Shown: positions 23,345 through 33,527 of the stretch, piece by piece | Numbering within the stretch: position 1 is the stretch's first letter | Layout: each line of letters starts with the position of its first letter | NCBI GenBank assembly: GCA_964520785.1 | Contig: CAZFQG010000031.1 | Span: 1-40,531, forward strand | DNA length: 40,531 nt | Reading direction: 5' to 3' | Source: CAZFQG01 sp964520785 | Lineage (GTDB): Bacteria; Planctomycetota; Planctomycetia; Pirellulales; Thermoguttaceae | Position numbers and translations under genes: made by a program | The notes under the pieces: model-generated | Seen by the model: only the letters and a program-made list of their open reading frames with translations | What the model was told of the DNA's origin: nothing | Database searches by the model: none

Positions 23345-26300
23345 ATGTCAAACCGCATCAAGCCACTCACCCCGTTCCTCCTCATCGGCGCGTGCCTGCT
23401 CATTACGACCGCCGCCACCGCCGACCACGCCTACGACGGCCCCTACACCGGCCGCAATCTCAACCGCGTGGCTTTCCCCATCGGGGGCCTGGGTGCCGGG
23501 ATGTACTGCCTGGAAGGGACCGGGGCCATCTCGCACGTGTCGGTGAAGCACCACATGGAGTTCTTCAACGAGCCGGCCACCTTCGCCGCGGTCTGCGTCA
23601 AGGGAAAGGACGGCAAGCCGCACGTCGCGCGGGTGCTCGAAGGCCCCATTCCCGACTGGAAGTATTTCGGGAAAGCTGGATCCGGGAACGGTTCCGCCGG
23701 CAGCACCTACGGCCTGCCGCGGTTCACCGGTTGCGAGTTCCTGGCGCGGTTTCCCTTCGCGACGATCAATCTGGCCGACGAGACGGTTCCGCTCGCCGTG
23801 ACGCTCACCGGCTGGAGCCCCTTCACGCCGGGCGATCCCGATTCATCGTGCATGCCGCTGGGCGCGATCGAATACACGTTCAAGAATGACTCCGGGACCG
23901 TTCAGGAGGGAGTCTTCTCCTTCAACACGCGGAACTTCATGGGCAAGGGACCGATCGACCGCATCGACGGCGGGTTCGTCCTGTACGCGGCCGGCGGGAA
24001 AGACCGCGATACCAGCGGCGCCTTCGCCGTGAGTGTCCTCGATGAGAAGGACGCGGCCGTCGATTGCTGTTGGTTCCGCGGCGGCTGGTGGGATGCACTC
24101 ACCATCGCCTGGGATAATATCGAAAAGGGGAAGGTCATCGAGAACCCTCCCTTCTCCGACAACGCCCCGGGCGCGTCATTGTTCGTTCCGTTCCGGCTTG
24201 AACCCGGCGAGACGAAGACGATCCGGCTCCTCACCGCATGGTACGTGCCGAATACAAGCCTGAACTACGGGCGCAGGACCGGCGGGGGAGCCGCGTTTAC
24301 CGGCAAGCTCTCCACGGGGACCGGTCCCGGACAGCAGGATATTTCCGGTTTTCTGGGCAAGGGCCTCGTCAATACGTTCGATCCCGGCGGTGACGGACCC
24401 ACCGGTACGCTCACGTCGCCGGAATTCACGCTGGAGAAAAAGTACATCCATTTCCTCGTGGGAGGCGGGTCGTTCAAGAACACGACCTGCGTGCAGCTCC
24501 TTGTCGAGGGGAAGGTCGTCGCTTCGGCATGTGGCAAAGACACCGAACAATTGGAATGGACGACCTGGGACACGGCCCCCTTCGCCGGCAAGAAGGCCGC
24601 GATTCGACTGGTTGACAAGGAAACCGGTGCCTGGGGACACGTCCTGGCGGACCATTTCATCGCCTCCGACGAACCGCTCAAGCCACTGTTGGACGCGAAG
24701 GCGGTCGCCGACCCGAACCGCGTGACCATCCTCGCCGATTTTGAAGGCGAGGACTACGCCGGATGGATGCCCGATCCGCCGCCGAAGAAGGCCTGTTGCG
24801 AGGGGGAGACCTGCAGCGAGCAGCCGATCCCCACCAACTACGTTCCCTGGTACGCGACGAAGTTCAAGAGTATCGGCGAGGTCGTCCAGAGCTGGAAGGA
24901 TCGCTACGGTGAACTCCGCAAGCGGAGCGAGCGATTTCGCGACGCCTTCTACGATACGACCCTGCCGCCGGAAGTGGTCGAGGCGGCCGCCGCGAACCTC
25001 ACGATTCTGAAGTCCCCCACCATCCTCCGCCAGCACGACGGCCGGACATGGTGTTTTGAAGGATGTTGCGACACCCACGGCTGCTGCGCCGGTTCCTGCA
25101 CGCACGTTTGGAACTACGCCCAGGCGATTTGCCATCTGTTCCCCGCGCTGGAGCGCAGCCTCCGCCGCACGGAGTATTTCGAGGGGCAGGACGAACGCGG
25201 CAGGCAGGCATTCCGCGTGAATCTCCCGATTTCCCCCGGTGGCGGGAGCTTTGACGCCTCCGACGGCCAGCTCGGCGGGATCATGAAGGCCCGCCGCGAG
25301 TGGGCCATCTCCAGTGACGACGCATGGCTTGAGAAGTTCTATCCGAACATCAACCGGAGCATGGCCTACATGATCGAGAAGTACGACCCGCGACATACGG
25401 GCCTGCTCGAGGAAGAACACCACAACACGTACGACATCAACTACTTCGGTCCCGACGGCCACTGCGGCAGCTTTTATCTGGGCGCCTTGGCGGCGATGAT
25501 CGAGATGGGCAAGGCGGTCGGCGACGACGTCTCCCTCTACGAGGAACTCCTCGCCAAGGGGAAGAAGCGGATGGTCGATGAGTTGTACAACGGCGAGTAC
25601 TTCATTCAGATCGTTCAGAAAGAGGGACTGACGGACAACTTCCATCCCGTCAACCCGGACGACCAGAGCGAGGCCTACCGCGAGACGGCCAGGCAGGTCA
25701 ACGAGCAGGGACCGAAGTATCAGTACGGAAACGGCTGCCTTTCCGACGGCGTTCTCGGCCTCTGGATGGCCAAGGCGTGCGGCATGGTCGATCCTATCAT
25801 TCCCGAGGACCTGGTTCGCAACCACCTCAAGGCGGTGCATAAATACAACCTGAAGAAATCACTCCTGCGGCACGCCAACCCCCAACGCCCCACCTTCGCC
25901 ATGGGAGACGACGGCGGGCTGCTCCTGTGCTCATGGCCCAAAGGTGGCAAACCGCTCCTGCCGTTTGTTTATAGCGACGAAGTCTGGACCGGAATCGAGT
26001 ACCAGGTCGCCTCCCACCTGATGATGCTCGGGTGCGTCGACGAAGGCCTCGAAATCGTCCGCGTCTGCCGCGACCGCTACGACGGGGCCCGACGCAACCC
26101 GTTCAACGAATACGAGTGCGGGCACTGGTACGCCAGGGCAATGTCCAGCTTCGCTCTGCTGCAGGGCCTCACCGGCCTTAGTTACGATGCCCGGACGAAA
26201 ACTCTGTACGTCGATTCTCGCATCGGCGACTTCCGCGCCTTCCTCTCCACCGAAACCGGCTACGGTGTCGTCGAATTCAAGGACGGCAAGGCGCAAGTGG

Positions 26301-26356
26301 ACGTGAAGGAAGGGACGATCCCGATCGAGAAGGTGGAAGTGAATCAGGGGGGGTGA
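23345..26356 (+). CDS. secreted GH116-type glycoside hydrolase with an inserted levanase-like accessory domain
   Basis: The 1003-residue protein has a signal peptide (FLLIGACLLITTAATADH). Its N-terminal beta-sandwich begins NRVAFPIGGLGAGMYCLEG and includes LTGWSPFTPGDPDSSCMPLG, the GBA2-type front of family GH116; the (alpha/alpha)6 catalytic domain follows at about 540-990. The likely nucleophile is a Glu of the EEEHHNTYD block (E689-691) and the acid/base D801 in CLSDGVLGLWMAK, by comparison with GBA2-type enzymes. GH116 enzymes are beta-glucosidases, beta-xylosidases or glucosylceramidases. Between the sandwich and catalytic domain (about 333-443) sits FLGKGLVNTFDPGGDGPTGT, HFLVGGG, WTTWDTAPFAGKKAAIRLVD, HVLADHFIASDE, a carbohydrate-binding-like domain I know from levanases (DUF4980-like). 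The start was chosen for its signal peptide. Its 3' end overlaps the antisense neighbour. Confidence 0.85.
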   Translation: MSNRIKPLTPFLLIGACLLITTAATADHAYDGPYTGRNLNRVAFPIGGLGAGMYCLEGTGAISHVSVKHHMEFFNEPATFAAVCVKGKDGKPHVARVLEGPIPDWKYFGKAGSGNGSAGSTYGLPRFTGCEFLARFPFATINLADETVPLAVTLTGWSPFTPGDPDSSCMPLGAIEYTFKNDSGTVQEGVFSFNTRNFMGKGPIDRIDGGFVLYAAGGKDRDTSGAFAVSVLDEKDAAVDCCWFRGGWWDALTIAWDNIEKGKVIENPPFSDNAPGASLFVPFRLEPGETKTIRLLTAWYVPNTSLNYGRRTGGGAAFTGKLSTGTGPGQQDISGFLGKGLVNTFDPGGDGPTGTLTSPEFTLEKKYIHFLVGGGSFKNTTCVQLLVEGKVVASACGKDTEQLEWTTWDTAPFAGKKAAIRLVDKETGAWGHVLADHFIASDEPLKPLLDAKAVADPNRVTILADFEGEDYAGWMPDPPPKKACCEGETCSEQPIPTNYVPWYATKFKSIGEVVQSWKDRYGELRKRSERFRDAFYDTTLPPEVVEAAAANLTILKSPTILRQHDGRTWCFEGCCDTHGCCAGSCTHVWNYAQAICHLFPALERSLRRTEYFEGQDERGRQAFRVNLPISPGGGSFDASDGQLGGIMKARREWAISSDDAWLEKFYPNINRSMAYMIEKYDPRHTGLLEEEHHNTYDINYFGPDGHCGSFYLGALAAMIEMGKAVGDDVSLYEELLAKGKKRMVDELYNGEYFIQIVQKEGLTDNFHPVNPDDQSEAYRETARQVNEQGPKYQYGNGCLSDGVLGLWMAKACGMVDPIIPEDLVRNHLKAVHKYNLKKSLLRHANPQRPTFAMGDDGGLLLCSWPKGGKPLLPFVYSDEVWTGIEYQVASHLMMLGCVDEGLEIVRVCRDRYDGARRNPFNEYECGHWYARAMSSFALLQGLTGLSYDARTKTLYVDSRIGDFRAFLSTETGYGVVEFKDGKAQVDVKEGTIPIEKVEVNQGG

Positions 26357-29300
26357 TCTTCCGGCAGCGCCGCGAAGGACCATCCGAAGCGATAGGGGAT
26401 TTGTTCGCGGGCATCGCCGGCGCGCGAGGCCATGGGGAGTCGATCCGGTGCGGTCGCCGCCGATTGCCGGCCCATGCCGTTCGGTCCGAAGAAACTCCAA
26501 GCCGGCGTCGCACGGACGTCGCACGTTTTGGGCGCCTTGGCGGACCACCGTTCGCGAACTCCATTCGGAACTCCGTCTCGGCTTCGTCAAACACGATCCG
26601 CTTTTTCCAGAGCCACCCGTCGACTTGGACGAGGGACGAATCGGCGGCCGGGGAGAAGCCCTCGGGGACATACACGTACAGCGTCCCGTCGAGGTCCGGC
26701 ATCCGCTTGCAGACGCCGGAGAGGGTCGCGGTCGCGTCGTCCCAGTCGAGGCGCCCGATCTCGTGGTACCCGCCGAGGACGTGCATGTTCGTGGCGATGA
26801 CCCCGGGCCGCGACGGCTTCGGGTGAATGAGGAGGATTCGCGCGGTGTGCGGCGCGATCGTGACCGTGACGTTCCCCTGGTGCGTGCCGAGGAACTTCTC
26901 TTCCCAGAATTCGAAGACGGTGGCCTCGGTGTCGGCCGGCAACCCCAGCGCGTCCCATTCGACCGTCCGCTCTTGAGGTTCATCACTAAGGTTGACGATG
27001 CCCACGGCGTCCCACTCCCCGGCCGCCGCCTTGCAGCGCATGTGCCACATGGAAGGGAGCGTGCTCTGGAATAAGTCCAACGGCCTGGCGATCGGGTTCC
27101 CCGGCGGCAGGCACTTCTGCATCAGGCGGATCCGAGGCAGGTCCAGGTCGCGGAAGTCGTCGCTGTAGGAAATGCTGCAACCCCCCATGGTCATCATGGT
27201 CATCTTGAACCGGGCTTCCTCGAGGTCGGCCTTGATGCCGACGCTCATATCGCAGATTTCCCGGTGGTAGAGCCGGTCGTTCACCCAATAGGTGGACGCG
27301 AGGCCCGCCGCGTTGCCGCGCTCGAGTTCAAGCCAATTGACAAGCCCCGCGTCGCCGGTGTCCATTCCCTGATAGGCGCTGCTGGCCAGCCCGACCGACA
27401 CCAGAGGGGGTGTTTGGCAGTAGCGGATCCAGGCGTCGGGGCCGGCCCCGCGACGGATCGCCGCCATCGCCTTTCGCAACGACGGCGACCCGGCGATGAA
27501 GTCGATCTTGTAGTAGCACGATCCTTCCGACGAGAGCCGCGCGAACGTCTCCTCCAGCCATTTCTCGGCGCCGGGATGCCCCGCGTCGAGGACCGTCATT
27601 GGGGGATTGGGTACCCAATACCACCTTCCCGTAACGGCCGGCTTGCCGTCGGAACCTTGGATCATCCATTCCGGGTGGTCCTGGAAGAGGCGGCTGGTAG
27701 CCGCCACCTGCGTCGGCGCGATCCAGAGCCCCAGCTTCAGGCCGTACCGCGATTCGAGCTGCTCCGAGAGCCATTTGAACCCGCGGGGGAATTGCTCCTT
27801 GGCGTACCAGTCGCCGCATATCTCTCCCTGCTGCCAACCGTGATCGAGCTGGAGGATTTTCAGGCCCAAGGGGGCGAAATGCTTGGCGATGATTTCGGCG
27901 TGGGCCAGGGTGATCTGTTCGCTGATCGTCATGCGGATGGGATACCAACTGCACCACAGCGCGGTCGCCCCGGTGCGGACCGGGAATTCAGACATCGCCG
28001 CGACCGCGTCGCCGTAGCGCTCGAGTCCTTCAAAGCCGTTCTTCTCGGCCGAAAGCCAGGCCCACGCCGATACGAAGGTCTCCCCCGGCGAGAGGGTCCT
28101 CCCGAGACCGAATACGGCCTGAAGCGACGTGCCCCCCTCGCCGCTTCGGAACCGCGCCCTGACGGACGGGCTCCCTTCCAGGCAAGAGAGGGCCCCCAGA
28201 ACCATCGCCCCTGGCAGACGCCCCGGCACCATCGCCAGGACATCCGAACTCGCGTAGTCGATCGTCTCTTGCGATCCCGACTCCTCGCCCGGCGCGGGAC
28301 GGCACATTGACGCGGGAGCTTGCATCACCCCGGCCAGATGCCACCACCCGTCCTTGGAGACATCGACGAGCGATGCCGATCCAATCGCGACCTCTTTGTC
28401 GCCCCGGTTGGTTACCGCGACCGAGACGGCGATCGCCGGTTTTCCGTGAAATAGACGGATCCGCCGTTCCACTTGCACCGCATCGCCCCAGGCCTGGCGG
28501 ATTTCGATTCCATCTCCCAGTTTGTCGCTTACCTCCGCCGCCTCCACCTTTCCGGAAGGGGCGTCCAGTGCCGCGCCGTCCACGTCCAGGCCGAACCGCA
28601 CGTTCCGAACCGCCGCGTCGACGCCGAGCCACGTAGCGTCCCAAGTGCCATCCGTCTCGTCGACCGCGACGACCACCCGGTTGTTGGCCGCACTCAAGAT
28701 GGACCCGTCGCGCGAGACTTGAATCTCGTCCCCGGCCTGTTTCGCTTTTTCCCGGACCGCGGCCAATTCCTTCGCTCGCTCCGGCCAGACCTCCGCCGCC
28801 AGCGCGAGTCCTTCCAGCCGCCGCTTCAGCCGCGCATCGAGCCGTTCCACCTCGGTTACGAACTCCTCCCGGGCGACTTCATTCATCGCATCCCATTCCC
28901 CCAACCGAGCGGACAGAGCGTCCCACGCGGCCTTGTCCTCGCCGAGGCTGCGGCCCAAGTCGCCGAACTGGGGATCGCCCTTCCCATCAAGCGCTCCTGC
29001 GGCTGCTTGGGTATCGGCGTACCGCTTGGCGCAATCGGCCATCCGCCGTTTGGCGTATGATTTGAACTCGTCCGCCGATAACTTCGGGCCGACGACGATG
29101 ATCTCATAGACATCCGTATTCGGCGAAGATCCGGGCGAGTCCGTAATTTCCAGCCTCACCGCAGTGGTTTCGACCGGATCGAACTCGGCCAGCCAGGCGG
29201 CCGACTCGGCCTCGCCGATGACGGCGACGGGTTTGAATTCTCCTTCCTTCGACCCGGCGAGAAGGATTCGGCCGCTCTTGATTCCGTCGTTCCCGACGCG

Positions 29301-29627
29301 TTCGCCGAAGACGGCCACGCCGGAGACCTTTTGCGGGTCCAGGAGGGCGATGGTGATCGATTGGGGCGATTCCTCGCTAGGGGGAACACTGGCGACCCAT
29401 TTGGTCGCGCGGTTGCCGTCAACCGCCCTGGTCGGGTCGTAGTGGCCCGCCTCGGTGATGAGGGTGGACGATGCCTCGACAGGGCCGATGGTAACGCGGC
29501 GCATTCCGGCCGGCGACCAATCCGCGGCGATCGGCCGGATTTCGGCCGCTACCAGATTCGCCGCCGAGAAGAGAAGGACTCCCAAAACGATCGCCCCGGC
29601 CACTTGTTTCGATAACTGCCTGACCAT
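26277..29627 (-). CDS. secreted GH36-type (alpha-galactosidase-like) enzyme with N-terminal discoidin domain
   Basis: The 1116-residue frame starts at ATG 29627, with AAGGAG seven bases upstream and a signal peptide (AGAIVLGVLLFSAANLVAA). Residues 45-175 form an F5/8-type-C (discoidin) domain (HYDPTRAVDGNRATKWVAS, QSITIALLDPQKVSGVAVFG). A charged helical linker (about 180-300) leads into a beta-sandwich and a TIM barrel of clan GH-D/GH36-31 type: LWCSWYPIRMTISEQITLAH, LKILQLDHGWQQGEICGDWY, KLGLWIAPTQVAATSRL. The nucleophile is probably D709 in YYKIDFIAG and the acid/base D756 in GMDTGDAG. Family members remove alpha-galactose or similar residues. The last 90 residues (from about EFANGGPPRRPKR) are basic and lack homology-like texture, and run antisense over the end of the GH116 gene by 80 bases, so the natural stop may be lost. 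Confidence 0.78.
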   Translation of the reverse strand: MVRQLSKQVAGAIVLGVLLFSAANLVAAEIRPIAADWSPAGMRRVTIGPVEASSTLITEAGHYDPTRAVDGNRATKWVASVPPSEESPQSITIALLDPQKVSGVAVFGERVGNDGIKSGRILLAGSKEGEFKPVAVIGEAESAAWLAEFDPVETTAVRLEITDSPGSSPNTDVYEIIVVGPKLSADEFKSYAKRRMADCAKRYADTQAAAGALDGKGDPQFGDLGRSLGEDKAAWDALSARLGEWDAMNEVAREEFVTEVERLDARLKRRLEGLALAAEVWPERAKELAAVREKAKQAGDEIQVSRDGSILSAANNRVVVAVDETDGTWDATWLGVDAAVRNVRFGLDVDGAALDAPSGKVEAAEVSDKLGDGIEIRQAWGDAVQVERRIRLFHGKPAIAVSVAVTNRGDKEVAIGSASLVDVSKDGWWHLAGVMQAPASMCRPAPGEESGSQETIDYASSDVLAMVPGRLPGAMVLGALSCLEGSPSVRARFRSGEGGTSLQAVFGLGRTLSPGETFVSAWAWLSAEKNGFEGLERYGDAVAAMSEFPVRTGATALWCSWYPIRMTISEQITLAHAEIIAKHFAPLGLKILQLDHGWQQGEICGDWYAKEQFPRGFKWLSEQLESRYGLKLGLWIAPTQVAATSRLFQDHPEWMIQGSDGKPAVTGRWYWVPNPPMTVLDAGHPGAEKWLEETFARLSSEGSCYYKIDFIAGSPSLRKAMAAIRRGAGPDAWIRYCQTPPLVSVGLASSAYQGMDTGDAGLVNWLELERGNAAGLASTYWVNDRLYHREICDMSVGIKADLEEARFKMTMMTMGGCSISYSDDFRDLDLPRIRLMQKCLPPGNPIARPLDLFQSTLPSMWHMRCKAAAGEWDAVGIVNLSDEPQERTVEWDALGLPADTEATVFEFWEEKFLGTHQGNVTVTIAPHTARILLIHPKPSRPGVIATNMHVLGGYHEIGRLDWDDATATLSGVCKRMPDLDGTLYVYVPEGFSPAADSSLVQVDGWLWKKRIVFDEAETEFRMEFANGGPPRRPKRATSVRRRLGVSSDRTAWAGNRRRPHRIDSPWPRAPAMPANKSPIASDGPSRRCRKITPPDSLPPSRSGSSLPSRPLAPCRP

Positions 29628-29780
29628 GCTGTAACTCCTTGGGAAAAGTCGACCAAAAACCGGGGTCCTCGCCGTCCAACACGGCCAGCCGAACCCCCAC
29701 CGGCGGTGGCAATCTGCTAGACCTGAAACACCTGTTCAATGTATTTGAGCACCCCCTGTTTCTATATGGCAATCAAGGCA

Positions 29781-32700
29781 TCAACGGATACTCGATAGTT
29801 CAAACGGCGCGAACAGCCCGTATGCCTCGGTCGTGTACTCAGAGGCCGGTGGCGGGCCGGTGGCCGGGCCGTGGCGGAAGTGGCCTGGGCCGGCGATTCC
29901 GAAGACGTTGCCGTAATGGGGGCCGAGCGTGTTGCGGAGCGTGCCAATGACGACGACGTCGATGCGGTTTTTCCCGGCCTTCAGGAAATCGGTCACGTCC
30001 AGTTCGGACGGTTCGAAGGCGATGTGCCCGGCGAATTGGTCGTTGACGAAGACCTTCGCGACGCTGCCGTTCCACTTCGGAAGCCGGACGAAGTAACGAG
30101 ACTTGTCGTTCGGCTTGCCGGGCACGTCATACTCCCGGGCGTACTTCACGCCGGCGGCGTAGAACGGCGCGCCTTGGGCGTCCCAACCGGTTTGGGCCGT
30201 CACATCTCCGTCAACCAGGTATCGTGCGGCCCGATTGAAGCCCTGCGTCAACTCGCTGGAACATCCGGCAACCGTCACGCCTTCAATCGGCTCCGGCTTG
30301 CCGTTGCGTAATTTCAGGAAACGGACCTCGCTGAGCCCGACGAACGCGTTGTCGACGCCGGAGTCCTTCGTCGGATAGCGGACCCCGTTGTGATTGGAGA
30401 GAATCTGGAACTGGACGAATCGGACTCCCTTTGCCGCCGAGTCGAGCAACTGCGGAAACCGCGGTTTCGTTGTCGGTCCGACCGACCCGCTCTTCGCCTG
30501 GTCGAGTCGGAATTTTCCGATCGACTTGAATGAGCCGGCCTTGCCGGTGGGGGAGACGAAAACTTCCATCTCGTCGACACCCCGTTTGGTCAGATTGACC
30601 TCGTTGTAGTTCCAGACTTCGATTGCGTCGAAATCCCGTTTTTTGCCCAGGTCGAACGTTACCCACGGATCGCCGTCGACGGAGCCGGGACGGAACTCGA
30701 CTCCCCCGCTGAGCCACATGGTGCCGTCCGGGTCGGTTGAATGCGACTTCTTCACCTCCTTGGAAATCCCCAGCGGTTTCGGCGGCACGATCACAAACCC
30801 CTTCTCCGCCGGTTCCAGCGAGAAATCGCCCAGCACGTAGGCCGGTTCCAGTTCGTGGAACATGGTCATCGGCTTCGCGGTGATCGTCACCGCGTTCTCG
30901 CCGACCTTGGCGGTTCTCGCGATGGCGATTCTGCCGAACTGCTTATCGAGCCACCAGTCGCCCTCCTTGGCCGTGACGGTCGTGCCGTTGCATTTCACCG
31001 TGTACAGATCCGGCCGTTCAATCACGATACACAGATCACTCGGCACTTTTTCGCGAACGGTGAACCGGTACGTCGCCTCGAAGCCGCTGTCCTCCGGGAA
31101 CGTCTTCGTAATCAGCCGGTCGCGGAACTGAACCGCCATATCCCAGGGATTGGCGTCAAAACCGTGTTTCTTCCAGATGAGATTCCCGGCCTGGTAGAAG
31201 TAAATCCCCTTCTTCGTCTCTCCGCCGACCGTCACGTCGACGAAATCGAGCGTCAGGACATTGGGGGCGATTCGCTCGGCGGTCATTTCCCCTACCGGGG
31301 TAAGTGCCTCCTCCTCGTCAGGTATGGATAATTCCGGCGGAGTGGTCGCGGCCTTGCTCAGAAATAGCATTCGGCTGCCGCACGGGGGGAGGTTGTAGTC
31401 GAATCGGACGCCGTTGTCGGTCTTCTCGAAACGGACCGCATGGACCGCGCCGGTGTCCAGGTTCCATTCCTCGACGCCGCCCATCGACGACTCGACCGTT
31501 CCGCGCGAGGCGTGGTCGATACTCGTGTTGACGAGGAACAGAATCTCACCGTCCTCCAGCATCCGGCGTTGATGAAACAGCTTGCCGGGGTCGTTCTCCG
31601 CCCGGGTGATTGCGAAATCGGTCATCTCGTCATGGAGCGATTGCGGCAACGTGGCCGGATCGACCTTTTTCCAGGACGCCGCTTCCGCCGCCTTCGCGCC
31701 GCGATCCGACGCACTGCCGTCGACATACGCCGGGGCATCGCCACAGCAGAGGATCCGGCCGCCGTTCTTCACGTATTCCTCGATGAGCTTCATTACCGGG
31801 GCGTTGAGATTCTCGGTGATCGGCGGGAGGACGACCGTGTCGTAACTCGCCTCGCCGACGCGGAGTGTCTTTCCGTCGACGCTCCCCCATCGGGCCATGA
31901 TGTCCTCGCTCCCCAGATCATACTCCACCTGGACTGCTTCCAGCCGATTCACGAAATCCTGGAAGCCGTTTCCAACCTGGCCGAGCTTCGCGTCCGACTG
32001 ATACATCCATGCCGTCGACGTCGGCTCGAGGACGAGAATGTGGTTGATCTGCTTGCCGTGCGAGAGGGCTAGCGAAATCCGCCGGAACCGGTTGGCGATG
32101 ACGTGGTACGAATCCCACCACGGTTCGTGGTAGGAGAACGACTGCGGATGGTCCCGCTTGCGGGCGCCGCGGATCGACATGTTGGTCAGATGCTCGTCGA
32201 TCGTGTTCACGCCGAGGACCATCAGCCATTCGCCGATCCGCTTCATGTCCTCGAACCGCAGGTCCCAGCCGCCCGCGCCGAACGCCTCGCAGAGCGTCCG
32301 CCGGCGACCCAGTTGATTGGCCGCGCTGGAAAGCTCCTTGACCGCCCTGGCATTGCCGAACTGGGCGGCGTATCCTTCGTCGTACTGGTTGAACAGGCAG
32401 TCGATCGCCGGACGCTGGTGCCAGGCGTACATCGCCATATTGTCCGGACCGTGGCTCGTCCCCGGCCAGCCGTGCTCCCAGTAATGGCCGGTGAACTCCA
32501 GGTTATTGTCTTCACACCACTTGTACCACGGCATCGACCAGTGTTCGATGAACTGTTCCAAGATCGTCTGGCTCCAGTTATGCCGGACCTTTTTCCAGTC
32601 GCCCACCGGACGGACGAGCGAGGCCGCCTCGTCCAGAATGTCATACCCCCATTTCTGCTTGAACGCCTCGCGGACATGTTCGTTGTAGTGGTAGGAGCCC

Positions 32701-33455
32701 TCGGGATGCGGCTCGTCGGTGAATATCCCCGGGAGACGCTTGCCGAATTCGTCGCCGAAGTGCTTTTTGTACGCCTCTCCCGTGATCTCGATGAACTTCT
32801 CCGTCACGCCCGGCTTGAGCAGGTCGACATACCACCAGTCGCCGAACCACGGCCCGCTTCGTCCCGGCACCAGCCGTATAATCAGGTAATTCCCTTCGCC
32901 CAATTCTCCCGCCTTGGCGGCCTTCGTAACGTCCTCGGCCGCGCCGTCTTTCAGGGAAAACACCCGCAACGCGTCCTCCGGCAACGCGCCGATCTTCTTC
33001 ACCGGATCGAAGTGCAAAGAATGCGCCCGGGAGTCCGGCAATGCCTCCGGGACGAATCCGCCGGCGAACCCGGAGGGGTACGAGTTTTCGTCGTAAATCC
33101 AGATGTTCATGTCGAGCCGCTTGGCCGTCTCCAGGGCGACTCCCCACAGCCGGAACCACTCTTCCGACAGGTACGGCGTCATCAGCCCGGGCCGGGGGTG
33201 GACGAAGGCCTGCATGACGTTCTGCGACGCCAGGTCTTCGAGGGTTTCGACGATGAGCTTCTCGTCCAGTAGATCACTCCACACCCACAAAGGGGCCGTC
33301 GAGTATTCACGCGGGGGGTCCAGGAGATACCGCTTGACGTCGTTCGAGGAATCGGCCAGGGCCGCCGAAGCCGCGGTGCCCAGCACGCACAAAACGACCA
33401 ATCGGAACGCGTGCGAGATTTGAAATCGGAAGGCTTGACCGTCAGCCGCAGGCAT
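29781..33455 (-). CDS. secreted GH106-type (alpha-L-rhamnosidase-like) giant glycosidase with discoidin-like insert
   Basis: The protein is 1224 residues from ATG 33455, chosen because AAGGAG precedes it by six bases and a signal peptide follows (AFRLVVLCVLGTAASAALA). The catalytic barrel opens with APLWVWSDLLDEKLIVETLE, QAFVHPRPGLMTPYLSEEWF, NIWIYDENSYPSGFAGG, LPGIFTDEPHPEG and FTGHYWEHGWPG, the pattern of the GH106 alpha-L-rhamnosidase clan; Glu and Asp residues in YDEN, TDEPH and HYWEH are catalytic candidates. The barrel is followed by a flavodoxin-like region (TVVLPPITENLNAPVMKLIE, GGRILCCGDAPAYVDG), then a discoidin-like domain (VTFDLGKKRDFDAIEVWNYN), and a C-terminal jelly roll (VFVNDQFAGHIAFEPSELD). 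It would cut terminal rhamnose from pectin-type or decorated chains. A near-consensus promoter lies at 33499-33527. It lies 153 bases ahead of the GH36-type gene, same strand. Confidence 0.8.
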   Translation of the reverse strand: MPAADGQAFRFQISHAFRLVVLCVLGTAASAALADSSNDVKRYLLDPPREYSTAPLWVWSDLLDEKLIVETLEDLASQNVMQAFVHPRPGLMTPYLSEEWFRLWGVALETAKRLDMNIWIYDENSYPSGFAGGFVPEALPDSRAHSLHFDPVKKIGALPEDALRVFSLKDGAAEDVTKAAKAGELGEGNYLIIRLVPGRSGPWFGDWWYVDLLKPGVTEKFIEITGEAYKKHFGDEFGKRLPGIFTDEPHPEGSYHYNEHVREAFKQKWGYDILDEAASLVRPVGDWKKVRHNWSQTILEQFIEHWSMPWYKWCEDNNLEFTGHYWEHGWPGTSHGPDNMAMYAWHQRPAIDCLFNQYDEGYAAQFGNARAVKELSSAANQLGRRRTLCEAFGAGGWDLRFEDMKRIGEWLMVLGVNTIDEHLTNMSIRGARKRDHPQSFSYHEPWWDSYHVIANRFRRISLALSHGKQINHILVLEPTSTAWMYQSDAKLGQVGNGFQDFVNRLEAVQVEYDLGSEDIMARWGSVDGKTLRVGEASYDTVVLPPITENLNAPVMKLIEEYVKNGGRILCCGDAPAYVDGSASDRGAKAAEAASWKKVDPATLPQSLHDEMTDFAITRAENDPGKLFHQRRMLEDGEILFLVNTSIDHASRGTVESSMGGVEEWNLDTGAVHAVRFEKTDNGVRFDYNLPPCGSRMLFLSKAATTPPELSIPDEEEALTPVGEMTAERIAPNVLTLDFVDVTVGGETKKGIYFYQAGNLIWKKHGFDANPWDMAVQFRDRLITKTFPEDSGFEATYRFTVREKVPSDLCIVIERPDLYTVKCNGTTVTAKEGDWWLDKQFGRIAIARTAKVGENAVTITAKPMTMFHELEPAYVLGDFSLEPAEKGFVIVPPKPLGISKEVKKSHSTDPDGTMWLSGGVEFRPGSVDGDPWVTFDLGKKRDFDAIEVWNYNEVNLTKRGVDEMEVFVSPTGKAGSFKSIGKFRLDQAKSGSVGPTTKPRFPQLLDSAAKGVRFVQFQILSNHNGVRYPTKDSGVDNAFVGLSEVRFLKLRNGKPEPIEGVTVAGCSSELTQGFNRAARYLVDGDVTAQTGWDAQGAPFYAAGVKYAREYDVPGKPNDKSRYFVRLPKWNGSVAKVFVNDQFAGHIAFEPSELDVTDFLKAGKNRIDVVVIGTLRNTLGPHYGNVFGIAGPGHFRHGPATGPPPASEYTTEAYGLFAPFELSSIR

Positions 33456-33498
33456 GGGATTCTCCTTGTAATTCGTAGGTCGATTTACCACGTTCCTG

Positions 33499-33527
33499 GT
33501 TATACGTGCGGGAGGAGAGGTGGTCAA
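33499..33527 (-). promoter_or_regulatory. promoter for the GH106-type gene
   Basis: On the minus strand TTGACC (33522-33527), exactly 17 bases, TATAAC (33499-33504); five of six in each hexamer. The leader is about 40 bases. Apart from this and the divergent promoter at 33735-33763, I see nothing in the gap 33456-33850. Confidence 0.65.

Noticed and set aside
26432..28310. Long plus-strand frames opposite the GH36-type gene
   Set aside because: They are antisense shadows of a clearly coding GC-rich gene, Arg-rich and without start signals.
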